A DNA stretch of 64,000 nt from Streptomyces sp. NBC_01445 (GTDB taxonomy: Bacteria > Actinomycetota > Actinomycetes > Streptomycetales > Streptomycetaceae): positions 9,951,001 through 10,015,000 of the forward strand of contig NZ_CP109485.1 in assembly GCF_035918235.1 (NCBI RefSeq), given 5' to 3'. How positions within the stretch are numbered: the stretch's first letter is position 1; each line of letters starts with the position of its first letter. The notes beneath the pieces were generated by a model. It worked only from the letters and a program-made list of their open reading frames with translations, was not told the DNA's origin and made no database searches. Made by a program: the position numbers and the translations under genes. This document shows, piece by piece, positions 25,676 through 34,833 of this stretch.

Positions 25676-26584
25676 TCACGCCTCCTTGCGCGAGAAGAAC
25701 TTGAGCTGCCCGATGGAGAGGATGAGCAGCAGGGCGAAGAAGATGTACGACATGGCGGCGGCGTAGCCGAGCCGGTAGCCGGTGAACCCGGTGTCGAAGA
25801 TGTACTCGAGGACCGGCCGGGTGGAGCCGTCCGGACCGCCCTTGGTGAGCAGGAAGATCTGGTCGAACACCTTGAGCGAGGCAAGCACCTGCAACACCGT
25901 GATCAGCGCGGTCGTCCGGTGGAGCTGGGGGATGGTGATGGACCAGAGTCGGCGCCAGGCACCGGCGCCGTCGATCGCCGCTGCTTCGTAGAGCTGGTCG
26001 GGCACGGACTGCAGGGCGGCCAGATACAGCAGGAAGTTGAAGCCGACGGTCCACCAGACGGTGATCAGGACCACCGACCACATCGCGTAGCGCTCCTCGA
26101 CGAGCCAGCCGACGCCGTCCAGGCCGATCGCGTTGAGGAAGGTGTTGAGCATGCCGGAGTCCGTCTGGAACAGCAGGAGCCCGACCTGCCAGATGACGGC
26201 ACTGGTGAGGAGGTACGGAGCGAAGAAGGCGAGCCGCCACAACCACTGCCCGGGCAGCCCGGCGTGCACGAGGAGAGCCATGACCAGCGCGAAAGCGACG
26301 AGGGGGACGGTGGACATGACCGTGAAGAGCACGGTGTGGCCGATCGTCTCCCACATCTTCGCGTCGGTGAGGGCCTCGGCGTAGTTGCCGAACCCGGCGA
26401 AGGTGGAGTCACCCCGGCCGGTGAGGCTCGAGTTGGTGAAGCTCATCCACAGGCCCCAGACGAGCGGCACCACGAGGAAGAGCGCGAAGACCACCATGAA
26501 CGGGGCGACGAACAGGGGCCCGGACGTGCGGCCGAGCACTGAGCGGCGAGTCGAACCGGCGCCGCGGGTTTGCCATGTACTCAT
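25676..26584 (-). CDS. ABC transporter permease 1 (operon 2), MalF-like
   Basis: 302 residues; ATG preceded by GAGAGGA. Six helices are evident, beginning GPLFVAPFMVVFALFLVVPL. The EAA loop SVPDQLYEAAAIDGAGAWRRL is at about residue 200, and the LLTKGGPDGSTRPVLEYIF segment is typical for UgpA/MalF proteins. It pairs with the permease encoded downstream and receives substrate from the binding protein encoded 25 bp upstream. Confidence 0.92.
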   Translation of the reverse strand: MSTWQTRGAGSTRRSVLGRTSGPLFVAPFMVVFALFLVVPLVWGLWMSFTNSSLTGRGDSTFAGFGNYAEALTDAKMWETIGHTVLFTVMSTVPLVAFALVMALLVHAGLPGQWLWRLAFFAPYLLTSAVIWQVGLLLFQTDSGMLNTFLNAIGLDGVGWLVEERYAMWSVVLITVWWTVGFNFLLYLAALQSVPDQLYEAAAIDGAGAWRRLWSITIPQLHRTTALITVLQVLASLKVFDQIFLLTKGGPDGSTRPVLEYIFDTGFTGYRLGYAAAMSYIFFALLLILSIGQLKFFSRKEA

Positions 26585-26609
26585 GACATTGCTGTCCTCT
26601 CGTGGCGTG

Positions 26610-27914
26610 TCAGGCGGGATTCGGCTTGCCGAGATAGAAGTTCAGGGCCGTGATCATCTTGTCCACGGCGGTCGCCGCGGAGTTGGCGCCGACCAGCGCG
26701 GTCTGGATGGACTGGCACAGCTGCACCTGGACATCGGCGCCGGCGCCCATGAACCAGGCCGGCGGGTCGAGGGCCGGTGACTTCGCCGCGGCCGCGTAGT
26801 CGATCTGCGGCTCCAGATGCTGATACTTCCGCGACTCGACGACCGGCAGATATCCGGGAATGTGGCCTGCCTTGGCCCAGGTGAAGCTCGCCTTGAACAG
26901 CTCCGCGACCAGGCGGTGCGTGGTACGCCGCCGCTCGGGGTCGGGGTTGTCCTGGTGCGGCAGGACGAACATGTGGCTGTCGGCCCAGGACGCGGGCTTG
27001 TCGTAGATCTGAGGAAAGGGCGCGGCGCCCAGGTCCATCCCCTTGATCTGGCTGAACGCGGCCGAGTCCCACTCGCCGGTGAAGATGAACGGGGCCTTGC
27101 GGCTGGCGAAGGAGCCCACGGAGGTGGCGGGGTCCATGGTCCGGCACTGGGGTGCGGTCAACTGCTGCATGAAGGTGACGACCTTCACGGCCGCATCCCG
27201 GTCGATGACGGCCTTCTTGCCGGACAAGTCGAACTCGGCGCCCGTCTGCGGGAACAGCGACCAGAACATCCGCCAGTTCTGGGCGGTGTCGTTGACGTGC
27301 CCGTACACCGGACCGAGCCCGCCCTTGTTGACGGACCGCAGCCGCTTGGCCGCGTCCAGATAGCCCTCGGGTCCGTCGAAGGGCAGCAACTTCCCGTCGC
27401 TGTCCACCAGGTCGGCCTTGGCCATCACCTCCTTGTCGTAGAAGACGACGAAGGGGTGGGTGTCGAGCGGCAGCGCGTACTGATCACCCTGGTACGTGCC
27501 GCGCTTGTACGTCTTCGGGTTGAGCGTGCGCGGTGTGACGCCGAACTCCCGGAGGATGTCCATGTCCCACGGGTCGAGCAGCCCGCCGGGCGCGTAGCCC
27601 GCGAACCGCGACGCATGCATGATCGCCACGTCGGGCGCACGCCCGCCGGCCGACGCCATCGCCAGCTTGGTGTAGTACGAGGCGCCCCAGTCCAGGACCG
27701 TGGTGGTTGTCCTGAGCCCGGACACCCGGCGCTCGACCTGGCTCACCATGTCCTTCATGAGGCCGCCGTCGCCGCCGGTGAACGGATTCCAGTACTGGAT
27801 GGCGTCGGTGCTCGCGGTGGCGATCGAGGTGCACGCGCTCAGGGCCGGGGCCGTCGCGGCCGCGGCCGCCCCGAACAGGGCACCGCGCAGCAGGTTTCTG
27901 CGGGAAACGGACAT
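26610..27914 (-). CDS. ABC transporter sugar-binding lipoprotein (operon 2)
   Basis: 434 residues; the ATG shares one base with the GH2 stop codon. The signal has both a twin-arginine motif (SRRNLLRGALFG) and a lipobox (ALSAC, Cys28), so export through Tat and lipidation are likely. The mature domain is a family 1 binding protein (IQYWNPFTGGDGGLMKDMV, YKRGTYQGDQYALPLDTHPF, IFTGEWDSAAF). It is not closely similar to the operon 1 binding protein, which suggests that the two importers take up different oligosaccharides. Confidence 0.9.
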   Translation of the reverse strand: MSVSRRNLLRGALFGAAAAATAPALSACTSIATASTDAIQYWNPFTGGDGGLMKDMVSQVERRVSGLRTTTTVLDWGASYYTKLAMASAGGRAPDVAIMHASRFAGYAPGGLLDPWDMDILREFGVTPRTLNPKTYKRGTYQGDQYALPLDTHPFVVFYDKEVMAKADLVDSDGKLLPFDGPEGYLDAAKRLRSVNKGGLGPVYGHVNDTAQNWRMFWSLFPQTGAEFDLSGKKAVIDRDAAVKVVTFMQQLTAPQCRTMDPATSVGSFASRKAPFIFTGEWDSAAFSQIKGMDLGAAPFPQIYDKPASWADSHMFVLPHQDNPDPERRRTTHRLVAELFKASFTWAKAGHIPGYLPVVESRKYQHLEPQIDYAAAAKSPALDPPAWFMGAGADVQVQLCQSIQTALVGANSAATAVDKMITALNFYLGKPNPA

Positions 27915-29785
27915 CACGCCGCTCCCTCGGTGTCCGACTCGATGGCGGCCGGGCGCAGTTGAGCGGCACGGACCCGCTCGACGTCGAGCTTGACGGAGCG
28001 GTCGAAACGGTAGACGCCGTTCTGCTCCTGGAACACGTCGGTGAGCTGGGTGTAGCAGTAGCCGAACATGTCCGGGTCGTCGAGGAGCACCCCGGTCAGA
28101 CCGGCGAAGCGATGATGGAACTCCTCCTCGTCCCGGGGGCGCTGCCCGTATCCCCACGAGACGTCCTGGTCCTCGCCGCCCGCTGCCGCGGCCTCCTCCG
28201 GGTTCCACCAGATGCCGCCGAACTCGCTGCAGAAATACGGCTGTCCGCGGTACGGCACCGACCATTCGGTCTCACCCGGCTCGTCCTGCGGATTGATGAA
28301 CGGCGCGTTCTTGTCGAGCCCCGCCATCAGTTCCCGGAAGGCCTCGGGGTCCTGCTCGTAGCAGTGCGAGTCGTAGACGTCCGTCTCGGCTACGCGGTGG
28401 GAGTAGCCGGAGGCGTCGAGCACCGGGCGCGAGGTGTCGGCGGACTTGGTGGCGAGGAACATCGCACGGGTCGCGTCGTCGAGCGTGGTGTGCCGGTCGT
28501 GGAGCTGCTGACGGGTCTCGTTGAGCGGGCACCAGCCGATGATCGAGGGGTGCGAGTAGTCCCGCTCGACGGCCTCCAGCCACTGGGCGGCGAAGCCGAC
28601 GGTCTGCTGCTGGTTGTCGCCGCTCAGCGGGCCGCTGCTCGCGCCCCAGTCGCCGAACTCGCCCCACACCAGGTAGCCCAGGCGGTCCGCGTGGTGGAGG
28701 AAGCGCTCCTCGAAGACCTTCTGGTGCAGACGGGCCCCGTTGAACCCGGCGGCGAGCGACAGCTCGATGTCACGGACCAGCGCGGCGTCGTCGGGCGCTG
28801 TCATCAGCCCGTCCGGGTACCAGCCCTGGTCGAGGACGAGTCGCTGGAAGACCGGCTTGCCGTTGAGCAGGACACGCTTGCCCTCGATGGTGACCGAGCG
28901 CAGCCCCGCGGTGCAGCGGGCACTGTCGACCACGGTGCCGGAGCCGTTCACCACGTCGAGGTGGATCTCGTACAGGTGCGGGTCCTCGGGCGACCAGGTC
29001 CTGCGCCGCTCCTCCGGGAGGGGCAGCACGAGGCGCGGCGCGAGATCGAGGTGGGCCGCGACCGCAGCCTCGACCACGGTGCCCTGCTCGTCGGTGAGCC
29101 GGGCCCGGATGCGATGGCCCGCGCGGCTGCCGGACAGGGGAAGTTCGAGGTGGAAGCAGCCGGCGGCGAGGTCCGGCGTGATGCGGGGCCGCCCCAGATG
29201 AGTGTCGGCCACCGGCTCCAGCCACACCGACTGCCAGATTCCGGTCGTGCGCGTGTAATGGCAGCTGTAGTTGGCGTACTGGCCGGACTGCTTGCCACGG
29301 GCCTGCGGGCCCTGCCGGGGGTCTCTGGCACGCACGACGACGACCGCCTCGTCGCCCGCGCTCACCACACCGCCGAGGTCGGCGCTGAAGGAGGTGAACC
29401 CGCCGCTGTGGCGGGCCACTTCACGCCCGTTGACCCAAACGGTGGCGTCGTGGTCGACAGCCCCGAAGTGGAGGACGGGACGCCGGCCCCGCCAGTCCTC
29501 GGGTATCCGGACTGTGCGGCGGTACCAGACGGCCTGGTGGAAGTCGGTGTCCCCGATGCCTGACAACTCCGACTCCGGGCAGAAGGGGACAGTGATCCGC
29601 TCGGGCAACTCGGAGTGGACCAGGCCGCGCTCGAGTCCGCTGTCGCCCGGATCGAAGGCGAACTGCCAGGTGCCGTTGAGAGTGAGCCAGTCGTCCCGGA
29701 CGAAGCCGGGGCGAGGGTACTCGGCGCGGGGGATGTCGGCGTTCTGGGGATCGGGATGGGGGCGCTCTTCAGACAGAGTTGACAT
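27914..29785 (-). CDS. GH2-family glycoside hydrolase (beta-mannosidase/beta-glycosidase type)
   Basis: 623 residues, ATG with CAGGAG upstream, no signal peptide, so cytoplasmic. The N-terminal sugar-binding jelly roll (WLTLNGTWQFAFDPGD), an Ig-like middle domain and a C-terminal barrel follow the GH2 order. The acid/base glutamate is in GWCPLNETRQ and the nucleophile in PYFCSEFGG. Substrate specificity cannot be fixed by eye: beta-mannoside, beta-glucuronide or beta-galactoside are all possible. Being first in an operon with its own importer and facing a GH38 mannosidase operon, it most likely trims the same class of glycan. Confidence 0.88.
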   Translation of the reverse strand: MSTLSEERPHPDPQNADIPRAEYPRPGFVRDDWLTLNGTWQFAFDPGDSGLERGLVHSELPERITVPFCPESELSGIGDTDFHQAVWYRRTVRIPEDWRGRRPVLHFGAVDHDATVWVNGREVARHSGGFTSFSADLGGVVSAGDEAVVVVRARDPRQGPQARGKQSGQYANYSCHYTRTTGIWQSVWLEPVADTHLGRPRITPDLAAGCFHLELPLSGSRAGHRIRARLTDEQGTVVEAAVAAHLDLAPRLVLPLPEERRRTWSPEDPHLYEIHLDVVNGSGTVVDSARCTAGLRSVTIEGKRVLLNGKPVFQRLVLDQGWYPDGLMTAPDDAALVRDIELSLAAGFNGARLHQKVFEERFLHHADRLGYLVWGEFGDWGASSGPLSGDNQQQTVGFAAQWLEAVERDYSHPSIIGWCPLNETRQQLHDRHTTLDDATRAMFLATKSADTSRPVLDASGYSHRVAETDVYDSHCYEQDPEAFRELMAGLDKNAPFINPQDEPGETEWSVPYRGQPYFCSEFGGIWWNPEEAAAAGGEDQDVSWGYGQRPRDEEEFHHRFAGLTGVLLDDPDMFGYCYTQLTDVFQEQNGVYRFDRSVKLDVERVRAAQLRPAAIESDTEGAA

Positions 29786-29793
29786 CGTTGTCT
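29779..29793. promoter_or_regulatory. LacI-like operator motif, site 3
   Basis: TTGACATCGTTGTCT overlaps the start codon of the GH2 gene (CAT at 29783-29785). It shares GACATCGTTGT with site 1. Because it includes the start codon and part of the ribosome site, some similarity could be chance. Confidence 0.45.
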
Positions 29794-29835
29794 CCTGGGA
29801 CGGCCTCAGCGGTGGCGCTCATCACAGCACAGGAC

Positions 29836-29850
29836 TTACATCGTTAAAAA
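29836..29850. promoter_or_regulatory. LacI-like operator motif, site 4
   Basis: TTACATCGTTAAAAA lies 50 bp upstream of the GH2 start codon, in the promoter region of the minus-strand operon. It shares ACATCGTT with the other sites and is in one of the few AT-rich spots here. Confidence 0.55.
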
Positions 29851-30042
29851 GACCTGCGGGCCAGGTAGTTGAACGAACTCGCCGAGCGGCCCCGCCCGCA
29901 TGGCCCGCTGCCGCACGCTCCACAGCCGTCGGAGCGGCGCCGCTGCAGCTCGGGAGAGAACAACTGCAGATAACAGCCCGCTGCTGGCGGTTGCCACTCC
30001 CGGAATCATTCGCACCTGAGGTTGCGTCTGCACGGTCGGGCC

Positions 30043-31271
30043 TGTCACGCTCGGAAATACGATTCGATGCCGTGAGCTGTGGTGATGTCGTTTGGTAAGG
30101 CGGCCCGCTGGTACTCCTTGATCAACCCTCCGAGGGCGGATCGTCGTCGGATCTTGTGGACCTGGAGGTCGGCGAGGGTGGCCGGGGCAGGCGATTCGGT
30201 GCTGTCCGGGGGCAGTTGCTGCCGGGATTGCTGGGGTCTGTGCCTGTTGTAGTGCTGGGTGTACTCGGTCAGCACCTTCACCGCATGGGCCTCGTTGTAG
30301 ATCAGGGTCCGATCGAGGAGGTCGCGGCGCAGGGTGCCCACGGCTCTTTCGCAGATCGCGTTCGCCTTGGGTGCCCGGGGAGGGCTGAACAGGATCTTTA
30401 CGTCGTCGGCCTCGAAGACGGCGTCGAAAGAGGCGGTGTACTTGCTGTCCCGGTCCCGCAGGAGGAAACGCAGCGAGTCCATGCGGCGGTCCAGTGCCAT
30501 GGCGAGGTTCCTGGCCTGCTGAACGGTCCATTGACAGGTGGGGTGGGTGGTGATGCCGACGAGGTGTACTCGGCGTGTGCCGTGTTCGATGAAGATCAGG
30601 GCGTACAGGCGCTTGAGGGTGAAGGCGCAGTCCAGGTGCAGGAAGTCGGCGGCGAGGATGCTGTGGGCCTGGGTGGTGACGAGCTGGCGCCAGGTCGGGC
30701 CGGAGCGTTGCGGGGCGGGGGCGATGCCGGCGGCGTTCAGGATGTCCCAGAGCGTGGATGGCGCGATCGGGTAGCCGAGGCGGGCGAGTTCGCCCTGGAT
30801 TCGGCGGTGGCCCCAGGTGCTGTTATCCCGGGCCAGGCGCAGGATGAGCTGATTGATGGTGCGTGTGGTGGACGGCCTACCCGGGGTGATGGTGCGAAGG
30901 GAACGTCCACTTCCGCGCAGTGAGTTGGCGGTGCCAGGCCAGCAGTGTGGTCGGCGTGACTGCGCATACTTGGTGCCGGCGTTCCCGTGGGATCAGTGGG
31001 GAAAGGACGGAGAGCCAGATCCGATCGGCAGGCACGTAGCGGACTCTGGCGATCTGGCGGCGCAGCACCCCGTTCTCGCGCCGTAACGCCGAGACTTCTG
31101 CGTCCTTGGCCGCGCGGCTGCCAGGACGGCAGCGGGCGCCTTGATCAGGTTTCGTGCCAACGCGGTGACGCTCGACGGTGGCATCGTCAGATCCTCCCAG
31201 GCGTTGTGCAGGTTGGCGCCCTGCGCGGAGAAACTGCAGACGGAACCAGAATCGTATTTCCGAGCGGGACA
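30043..31271 (-). mobile_element. IS with 23-bp inverted repeats and integrase-type transposase
   Basis: The left end begins TGTCACGCTCGGAAATACG (30043-30065); the right end 31249-31271 is its reverse complement with one mismatch. The element is 1229 bp and contains one transposase gene on the minus strand, broken by two frameshifts. The rve-type core places it near the IS481/IS3 groups. No clear target duplication is visible in the flanks. Confidence 0.8.
30045..31184 (-). pseudogene. Integrase-core (rve) transposase, two frameshifts
   Basis: Reads MPPSSVTALARNLIKAPAAV from ATG 31184, shifts frame near 31115 to AAKDAEVSALRRENGVLRRQ, and shifts again near 30880 (an extra base after HHHPG). 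The third part runs through GHRRIQGELARLGYPIAPST, the first aspartate AADFLHLD, the second aspartate LLRDRDSKYTASF and the glutamate NAICERAVGTLRR, and ends near 30045. The catalytic triad is present, but the frame is broken twice, so it is inactive unless both shifts are sequencing errors. Confidence 0.8.
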
Positions 31272-31555
31272 CGCCGCCCATGACCGCAGGATTGTGCCAC
31301 CACGCCCATATTCAGCGGATTCTTGCGAGGAACCCTGGGCGTTTACGCCCGGGAGGAATCGCATCCACGGGGTGTGACGCGGAGCGTCGCCGTGATGTGC
31401 CGCAGGCCATCACGGCCGCGCAGCGGCCCGGGGCGTTCCGGCGGAGCCGGGCCACGGCGGTGTGCGCGGGAAGGGCCGGAGCGGGTATCGCTCGTTCGGG
31501 TGAGGTGGGGCGAACGTGTGGTGGGTCTTCGTCCAGGTGTATAGGTTCGCTGATC

Positions 31556-32728
31556 GTGAAGCTGGTGGTGCGGGTGAAGCTGCTGCCGACGCCCGTACGG
31601 GCGGCGGCACTTGAGGCGACCCTGCACGCCTGCAACGAAGCCGCCACCTGGGCCGCGTCCGTCGCATTCGAGAAAGAGGCACGACGTCCGCTTGAGCTCC
31701 GCAAGCACACCTATGCCGAGATCCGGGTCAGGTGGGGGCTGGGCGCGCAGGCCGCCCAGCACGCCATCAAGAAGACCTGCGACGCCTACACCACCTTGAA
31801 GGCGAACCTCCGGGCGGGACGTTACGGGCGGCCCGGCACGAAGCGGCACGCCCGCGCCTCGGGCAAGCCGGTGGTCTTCCGGCCCCAGGCGGCGCAGCCG
31901 TACGACGACCGGATGCTGTCCTGGCAGCACCAGGCACGCACCGTGTCGATCTGGTCCACGGCTGGCCGGCTGAAGGGCGTGGCGTTCACCGGGCAGGCCG
32001 GGCAGCTGGAGGTCCTGGCTGCGCACCGCAAGGGTGAGTCCGACCTGGTGTGCCAGGGCGGGAAATGGTTCCTGATCGCGACCTGCGAGATCCCCGAGGG
32101 GGATCTGAACACGCATCCGGTCGGGTTCCTCGGCGTCGACCTGGGGATCGTGAACATCGCGGCCACCTCCGACGGCGAGCGCCACAGCGGCAGGCGGATC
32201 AACAGCAAGCGGGAACAGGATCGCAAGCTGCGGTCCAAGCTGCAGAAGAAGAACACCAAGTCAGCCAAGCGGCGGGCGAAGAAGTACGCGGGCAAGGAAG
32301 CCCGGCGGAACAAGGACATCAACCACAAGATCAGCAAACGGATCGTGGCGGAGGCTGAACGCACCGATCGCGGGATCGCCCTCGAGACACTCACGGGCAT
32401 CCGCGAGCGGGCACGGCTGAGAAAGCCCCAACGCACCACGCTCCACTCCTGGCCCTTCGCCCAGCTCGGCTCGTTCATCGCCTACAAAGCCAAGAAGGCC
32501 GGAGTACCGGTCGTCTACGTCGATCCGGCCTACACCAGCCAGGAATGCTCGCAGTGTCATCACATCGCACGCGGAAACCGGCCTGCCCAGGCTGTTTTCT
32601 CGTGCCGGGTCTGCGGCTTCGTTGAGCACGCGGACCACAACGCGTCCCACAACATCGCCCACCGTGGGTGGTACGTGTGGGTCTGCGGGGCCCAGTCAAT
32701 GGCCCCTGAACTCACCCTCATCGCGTGA
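31556..32728 (+). CDS. tnpB: TnpB RNA-guided nuclease-type protein
   Basis: 390 residues from GTG 31556; the frame is open from 31178, but the upstream part is non-coding in the homologous copy. The N-terminal part begins KLVVRVKLLPTPV. The RuvC-like nuclease has its three acidic residues: Asp in FLGVDLGIVN, Glu in GIALETLTGI and Asp in VEHADHNASHNI. The zinc finger CSQCHHIARGNRPAQ...CRVCG lies before the last. TnpB proteins are RNA-guided DNA nucleases that favour retention of their element, using an RNA read through the right end. The gene looks intact. Confidence 0.88.
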   Translation: MKLVVRVKLLPTPVRAAALEATLHACNEAATWAASVAFEKEARRPLELRKHTYAEIRVRWGLGAQAAQHAIKKTCDAYTTLKANLRAGRYGRPGTKRHARASGKPVVFRPQAAQPYDDRMLSWQHQARTVSIWSTAGRLKGVAFTGQAGQLEVLAAHRKGESDLVCQGGKWFLIATCEIPEGDLNTHPVGFLGVDLGIVNIAATSDGERHSGRRINSKREQDRKLRSKLQKKNTKSAKRRAKKYAGKEARRNKDINHKISKRIVAEAERTDRGIALETLTGIRERARLRKPQRTTLHSWPFAQLGSFIAYKAKKAGVPVVYVDPAYTSQECSQCHHIARGNRPAQAVFSCRVCGFVEHADHNASHNIAHRGWYVWVCGAQSMAPELTLIA

Positions 32729-32774
32729 GTCCTGGACGCAGCCGACCCCGTCACAGCCAGTGATGACTCGAGCA

Positions 32775-32807
32775 GCAAATCCGGTCGATCCCGACCGGGT
32801 AGTTGAC
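32775..32807 (+). ncRNA. Predicted 3' end of TnpB guide RNA scaffold (right end)
   Basis: CCGGTCG (32781-32787) pairs with CGACCGG (32792-32798) around ATCC, followed by GTAGTTGAC. This hairpin-plus-TTGAC layout matches the right ends of TnpB elements, where the guide scaffold ends. The guide would then begin GTGACGATGGCTCC at 32808. Confidence 0.5.
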
Positions 32808-33073
32808 GTGACGATGGCTCCACTTGCCCCATGATCAATGATGATTGCCAGTGGCAGATGGCCCTGCTGCTGTACCGCGGTAACTCCAGGCATTTGGCGC
32901 TCTGGTAGTCAGCACACCTGATTCCGGTGCTGGTTGGTGCTGATGTCCTCCCCCCTGAGACCGGAAGACCGCAGGTCCTAGCTCTGATCGGATGAGTAGT
33001 CGTACTTAATTACGCGATGTCTGGCCCTCGTGTGCACGGACACTGGGTCGTGACTCCGTCGAAAGGAGCCCCC

Positions 33074-34573
33074 GTGGAACCGAGTGGGCGACCACCAGGC
33101 ACGGCGAAGTCAGCAGGCCGGCCAGATCCGAGCCGATGGCGGGCCTTGTGGGTCACGCTGGTGGCGGGCTTCATGATCCTGCTCGATGTGACGATCGTCG
33201 CGGTCGCGCTGCCCTCGATGCAAAGGGAACTGGGCGCCTCCCCGGCCGCAGTGCAATGGGTGGTGTCCGGGTATGCGCTGACGTTCGCGCTTGCGCTGGT
33301 GCCGGCCGGACGTCTTGGCGATGCGATCGGCCGACGCCGGATCTTCCTCGGAGCGCTCGCGGCCTTTGTCTTGTGCAGCGTCGCAGCGGGGGCGGCCCCG
33401 ACGATCACCCTGCTCGTCATCGCCCGCATGGCGCAAGGAATCGCCGCCGGCTGCCTTGCTCCGCAGAATTCTGCGCTGATCCAACAGATGTTCACTGGAG
33501 CCGAGCGTGCTCGTGCCTTCGGGTTGTTCGGTGCCACTGTCGGCATCTCCAGTGCGGTCGGTCCGATCACCGGAGGCGTCATCCTCGCCTTGGCCACCGG
33601 ACCCGAGGGCTGGCGCTGGATCTTCTTCGTCAACGTCCCCGTGGGTGCCGTGGCACTCGTACTCGGCTACCGGCTGCTGCCCCGCGTCGCCCCGGGCAGG
33701 AGGGGACACCTCGATCTGTCGGGCGTTGCCCTGATCGGTTGCGGTGTCCTGGCGGTCCTGCTGCCGTTGGTCCAAGCCGACTCCGGCGGCGTGCGCCGTC
33801 TGTGGTGGCTCTTCCCAGTAGGGGCACTGCTGCTGGTCGGCTTCGGGCGGTGGGAGCGCCGAGTCGCCGCCCAAGGCGGGGAACCGCTGCTGCATCCAAG
33901 GTTGATTACCGAAACCCGTGGCTATGCGACCGGTGCCAGCCTGGCGACGCTCTACTTCATGGGATTCAGCGGTGTGTGGATTGTGTTCGCGCTGTTCTTC
34001 CAGAACGGCCTGGGCTATTCGCCGCTGCAGTCCGGACTGGCCGTGACACCGTTCGCCGTGGGCTCCGCGGGAGCGGCCGTCGTGGCCGGACGGCTTGTGG
34101 AGCGGATGGGCAGGCTGCTGACCGTGCTCGGCCTGGTCGGCGTCATTGCTGGGCTCGCCGCAGCGGCGCTGCTGCTCAGGTTCGCCCCGCCTTCGGTCGC
34201 TGTCTGGGCCGCTGTCCCCGCCCTCCTCTTGGGCGGTATCGGCAGTGGTTTCGTCATCTCCCCGAATGTGACGATGACGCTGCGGGATGTTCCGGTGCGG
34301 ATGGCGGGCGCCGCCGGCGGTGCGCTGCAGACCGGACAGCGCCTGGGTGGGGCAGTGGGGACGGCCGCGCTGCCCGGCACGTACTACCTGGTACTGACCT
34401 CAAGCGGGGACGACTACCGGCTGGCCGTGGCAGCGTCCGTCGGCATCGGCATCGCCGCCATCTTGGCGGCGTTGGGCATCGCGCTCATCGAGTGGCGTAC
34501 CGACCGTGGCGCAACAGCGGCCCCGTGCCCGCCCGAAGTCGTCCACGGGCACTGTCATGCCGCCCAAAGCTGA
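33074..34573 (+). CDS. MFS drug exporter, DHA2 (14-helix) type
   Basis: 499 residues from GTG 33074, which has GAAAGGAG seven bases before it; an ATG at 33017 is in frame but has no ribosome site. The protein shows about 14 hydrophobic segments. The DHA2 signatures LDVTIVAVALPSMQRELGAS (helix 1) and GYALTFALALVPAGRLGDAI (motif A after helix 2) are clear, as is the GPITGGVILA segment (motif C, antiporter type). It should expel a hydrophobic or cationic compound using the proton gradient. No regulator gene is adjacent. Confidence 0.9.
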   Translation: MEPSGRPPGTAKSAGRPDPSRWRALWVTLVAGFMILLDVTIVAVALPSMQRELGASPAAVQWVVSGYALTFALALVPAGRLGDAIGRRRIFLGALAAFVLCSVAAGAAPTITLLVIARMAQGIAAGCLAPQNSALIQQMFTGAERARAFGLFGATVGISSAVGPITGGVILALATGPEGWRWIFFVNVPVGAVALVLGYRLLPRVAPGRRGHLDLSGVALIGCGVLAVLLPLVQADSGGVRRLWWLFPVGALLLVGFGRWERRVAAQGGEPLLHPRLITETRGYATGASLATLYFMGFSGVWIVFALFFQNGLGYSPLQSGLAVTPFAVGSAGAAVVAGRLVERMGRLLTVLGLVGVIAGLAAAALLLRFAPPSVAVWAAVPALLLGGIGSGFVISPNVTMTLRDVPVRMAGAAGGALQTGQRLGGAVGTAALPGTYYLVLTSSGDDYRLAVAASVGIGIAAILAALGIALIEWRTDRGATAAPCPPEVVHGHCHAAQS

Positions 34574-34833
34574 GACTGGTCGGGCTCCGACCCGGACAGT
34601 GGTCCTCGGCTCAGGCTGGAGCAGACAGTGCCGATCGCGCGAGTTGGCTGGCATCGACCGCGGCGATCCACGCAGGGAGCATGGCGCCGCGCCGGCCCTG
34701 TCTGTCGTCATCGGCGGATCTTTCGACGTGCGGCTGCGTGACGACGGCGCGGAGAATGGAGGAAAGGTCCGGTGGCGGGAGGACCGCCATGCCCCGGGGC
34801 AGTGGTGGTGACCTCCTCACGGAGGTGGTGACG
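34574..34833. other. Spacer before the GNAT-AAA+ gene
   Basis: 260 bp with no recognisable gene. GGAGG at 34821-34825 is the ribosome site of the next gene. Confidence 0.5.

Larger units (their letters stand above)
31313..32807 (+). mobile_element. TnpB-only element (IS200/IS605 superfamily, IS1341-like)
   Basis: The left boundary is set by where homology with the truncated copy at 3350 begins (GGATTCTTGCGAGG). The right boundary is set by a terminal hairpin plus GTAGTTGAC ending at 32807. No TnpA (Y1 or serine transposase) gene is included, so mobility would need help in trans. Confidence 0.65.

Noticed and set aside
27959..29563. 534-codon plus-strand frame opposite the GH2 gene
   Set aside because: Val/Gly/Glu-rich shadow; the GH2 catalytic residues are on the minus strand.
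31178..31555. N-terminal extension of TnpB upstream of GTG 31556
   Set aside because: The matching region of the truncated copy is non-coding-like, and the extension crosses the element's left boundary into flanking DNA.
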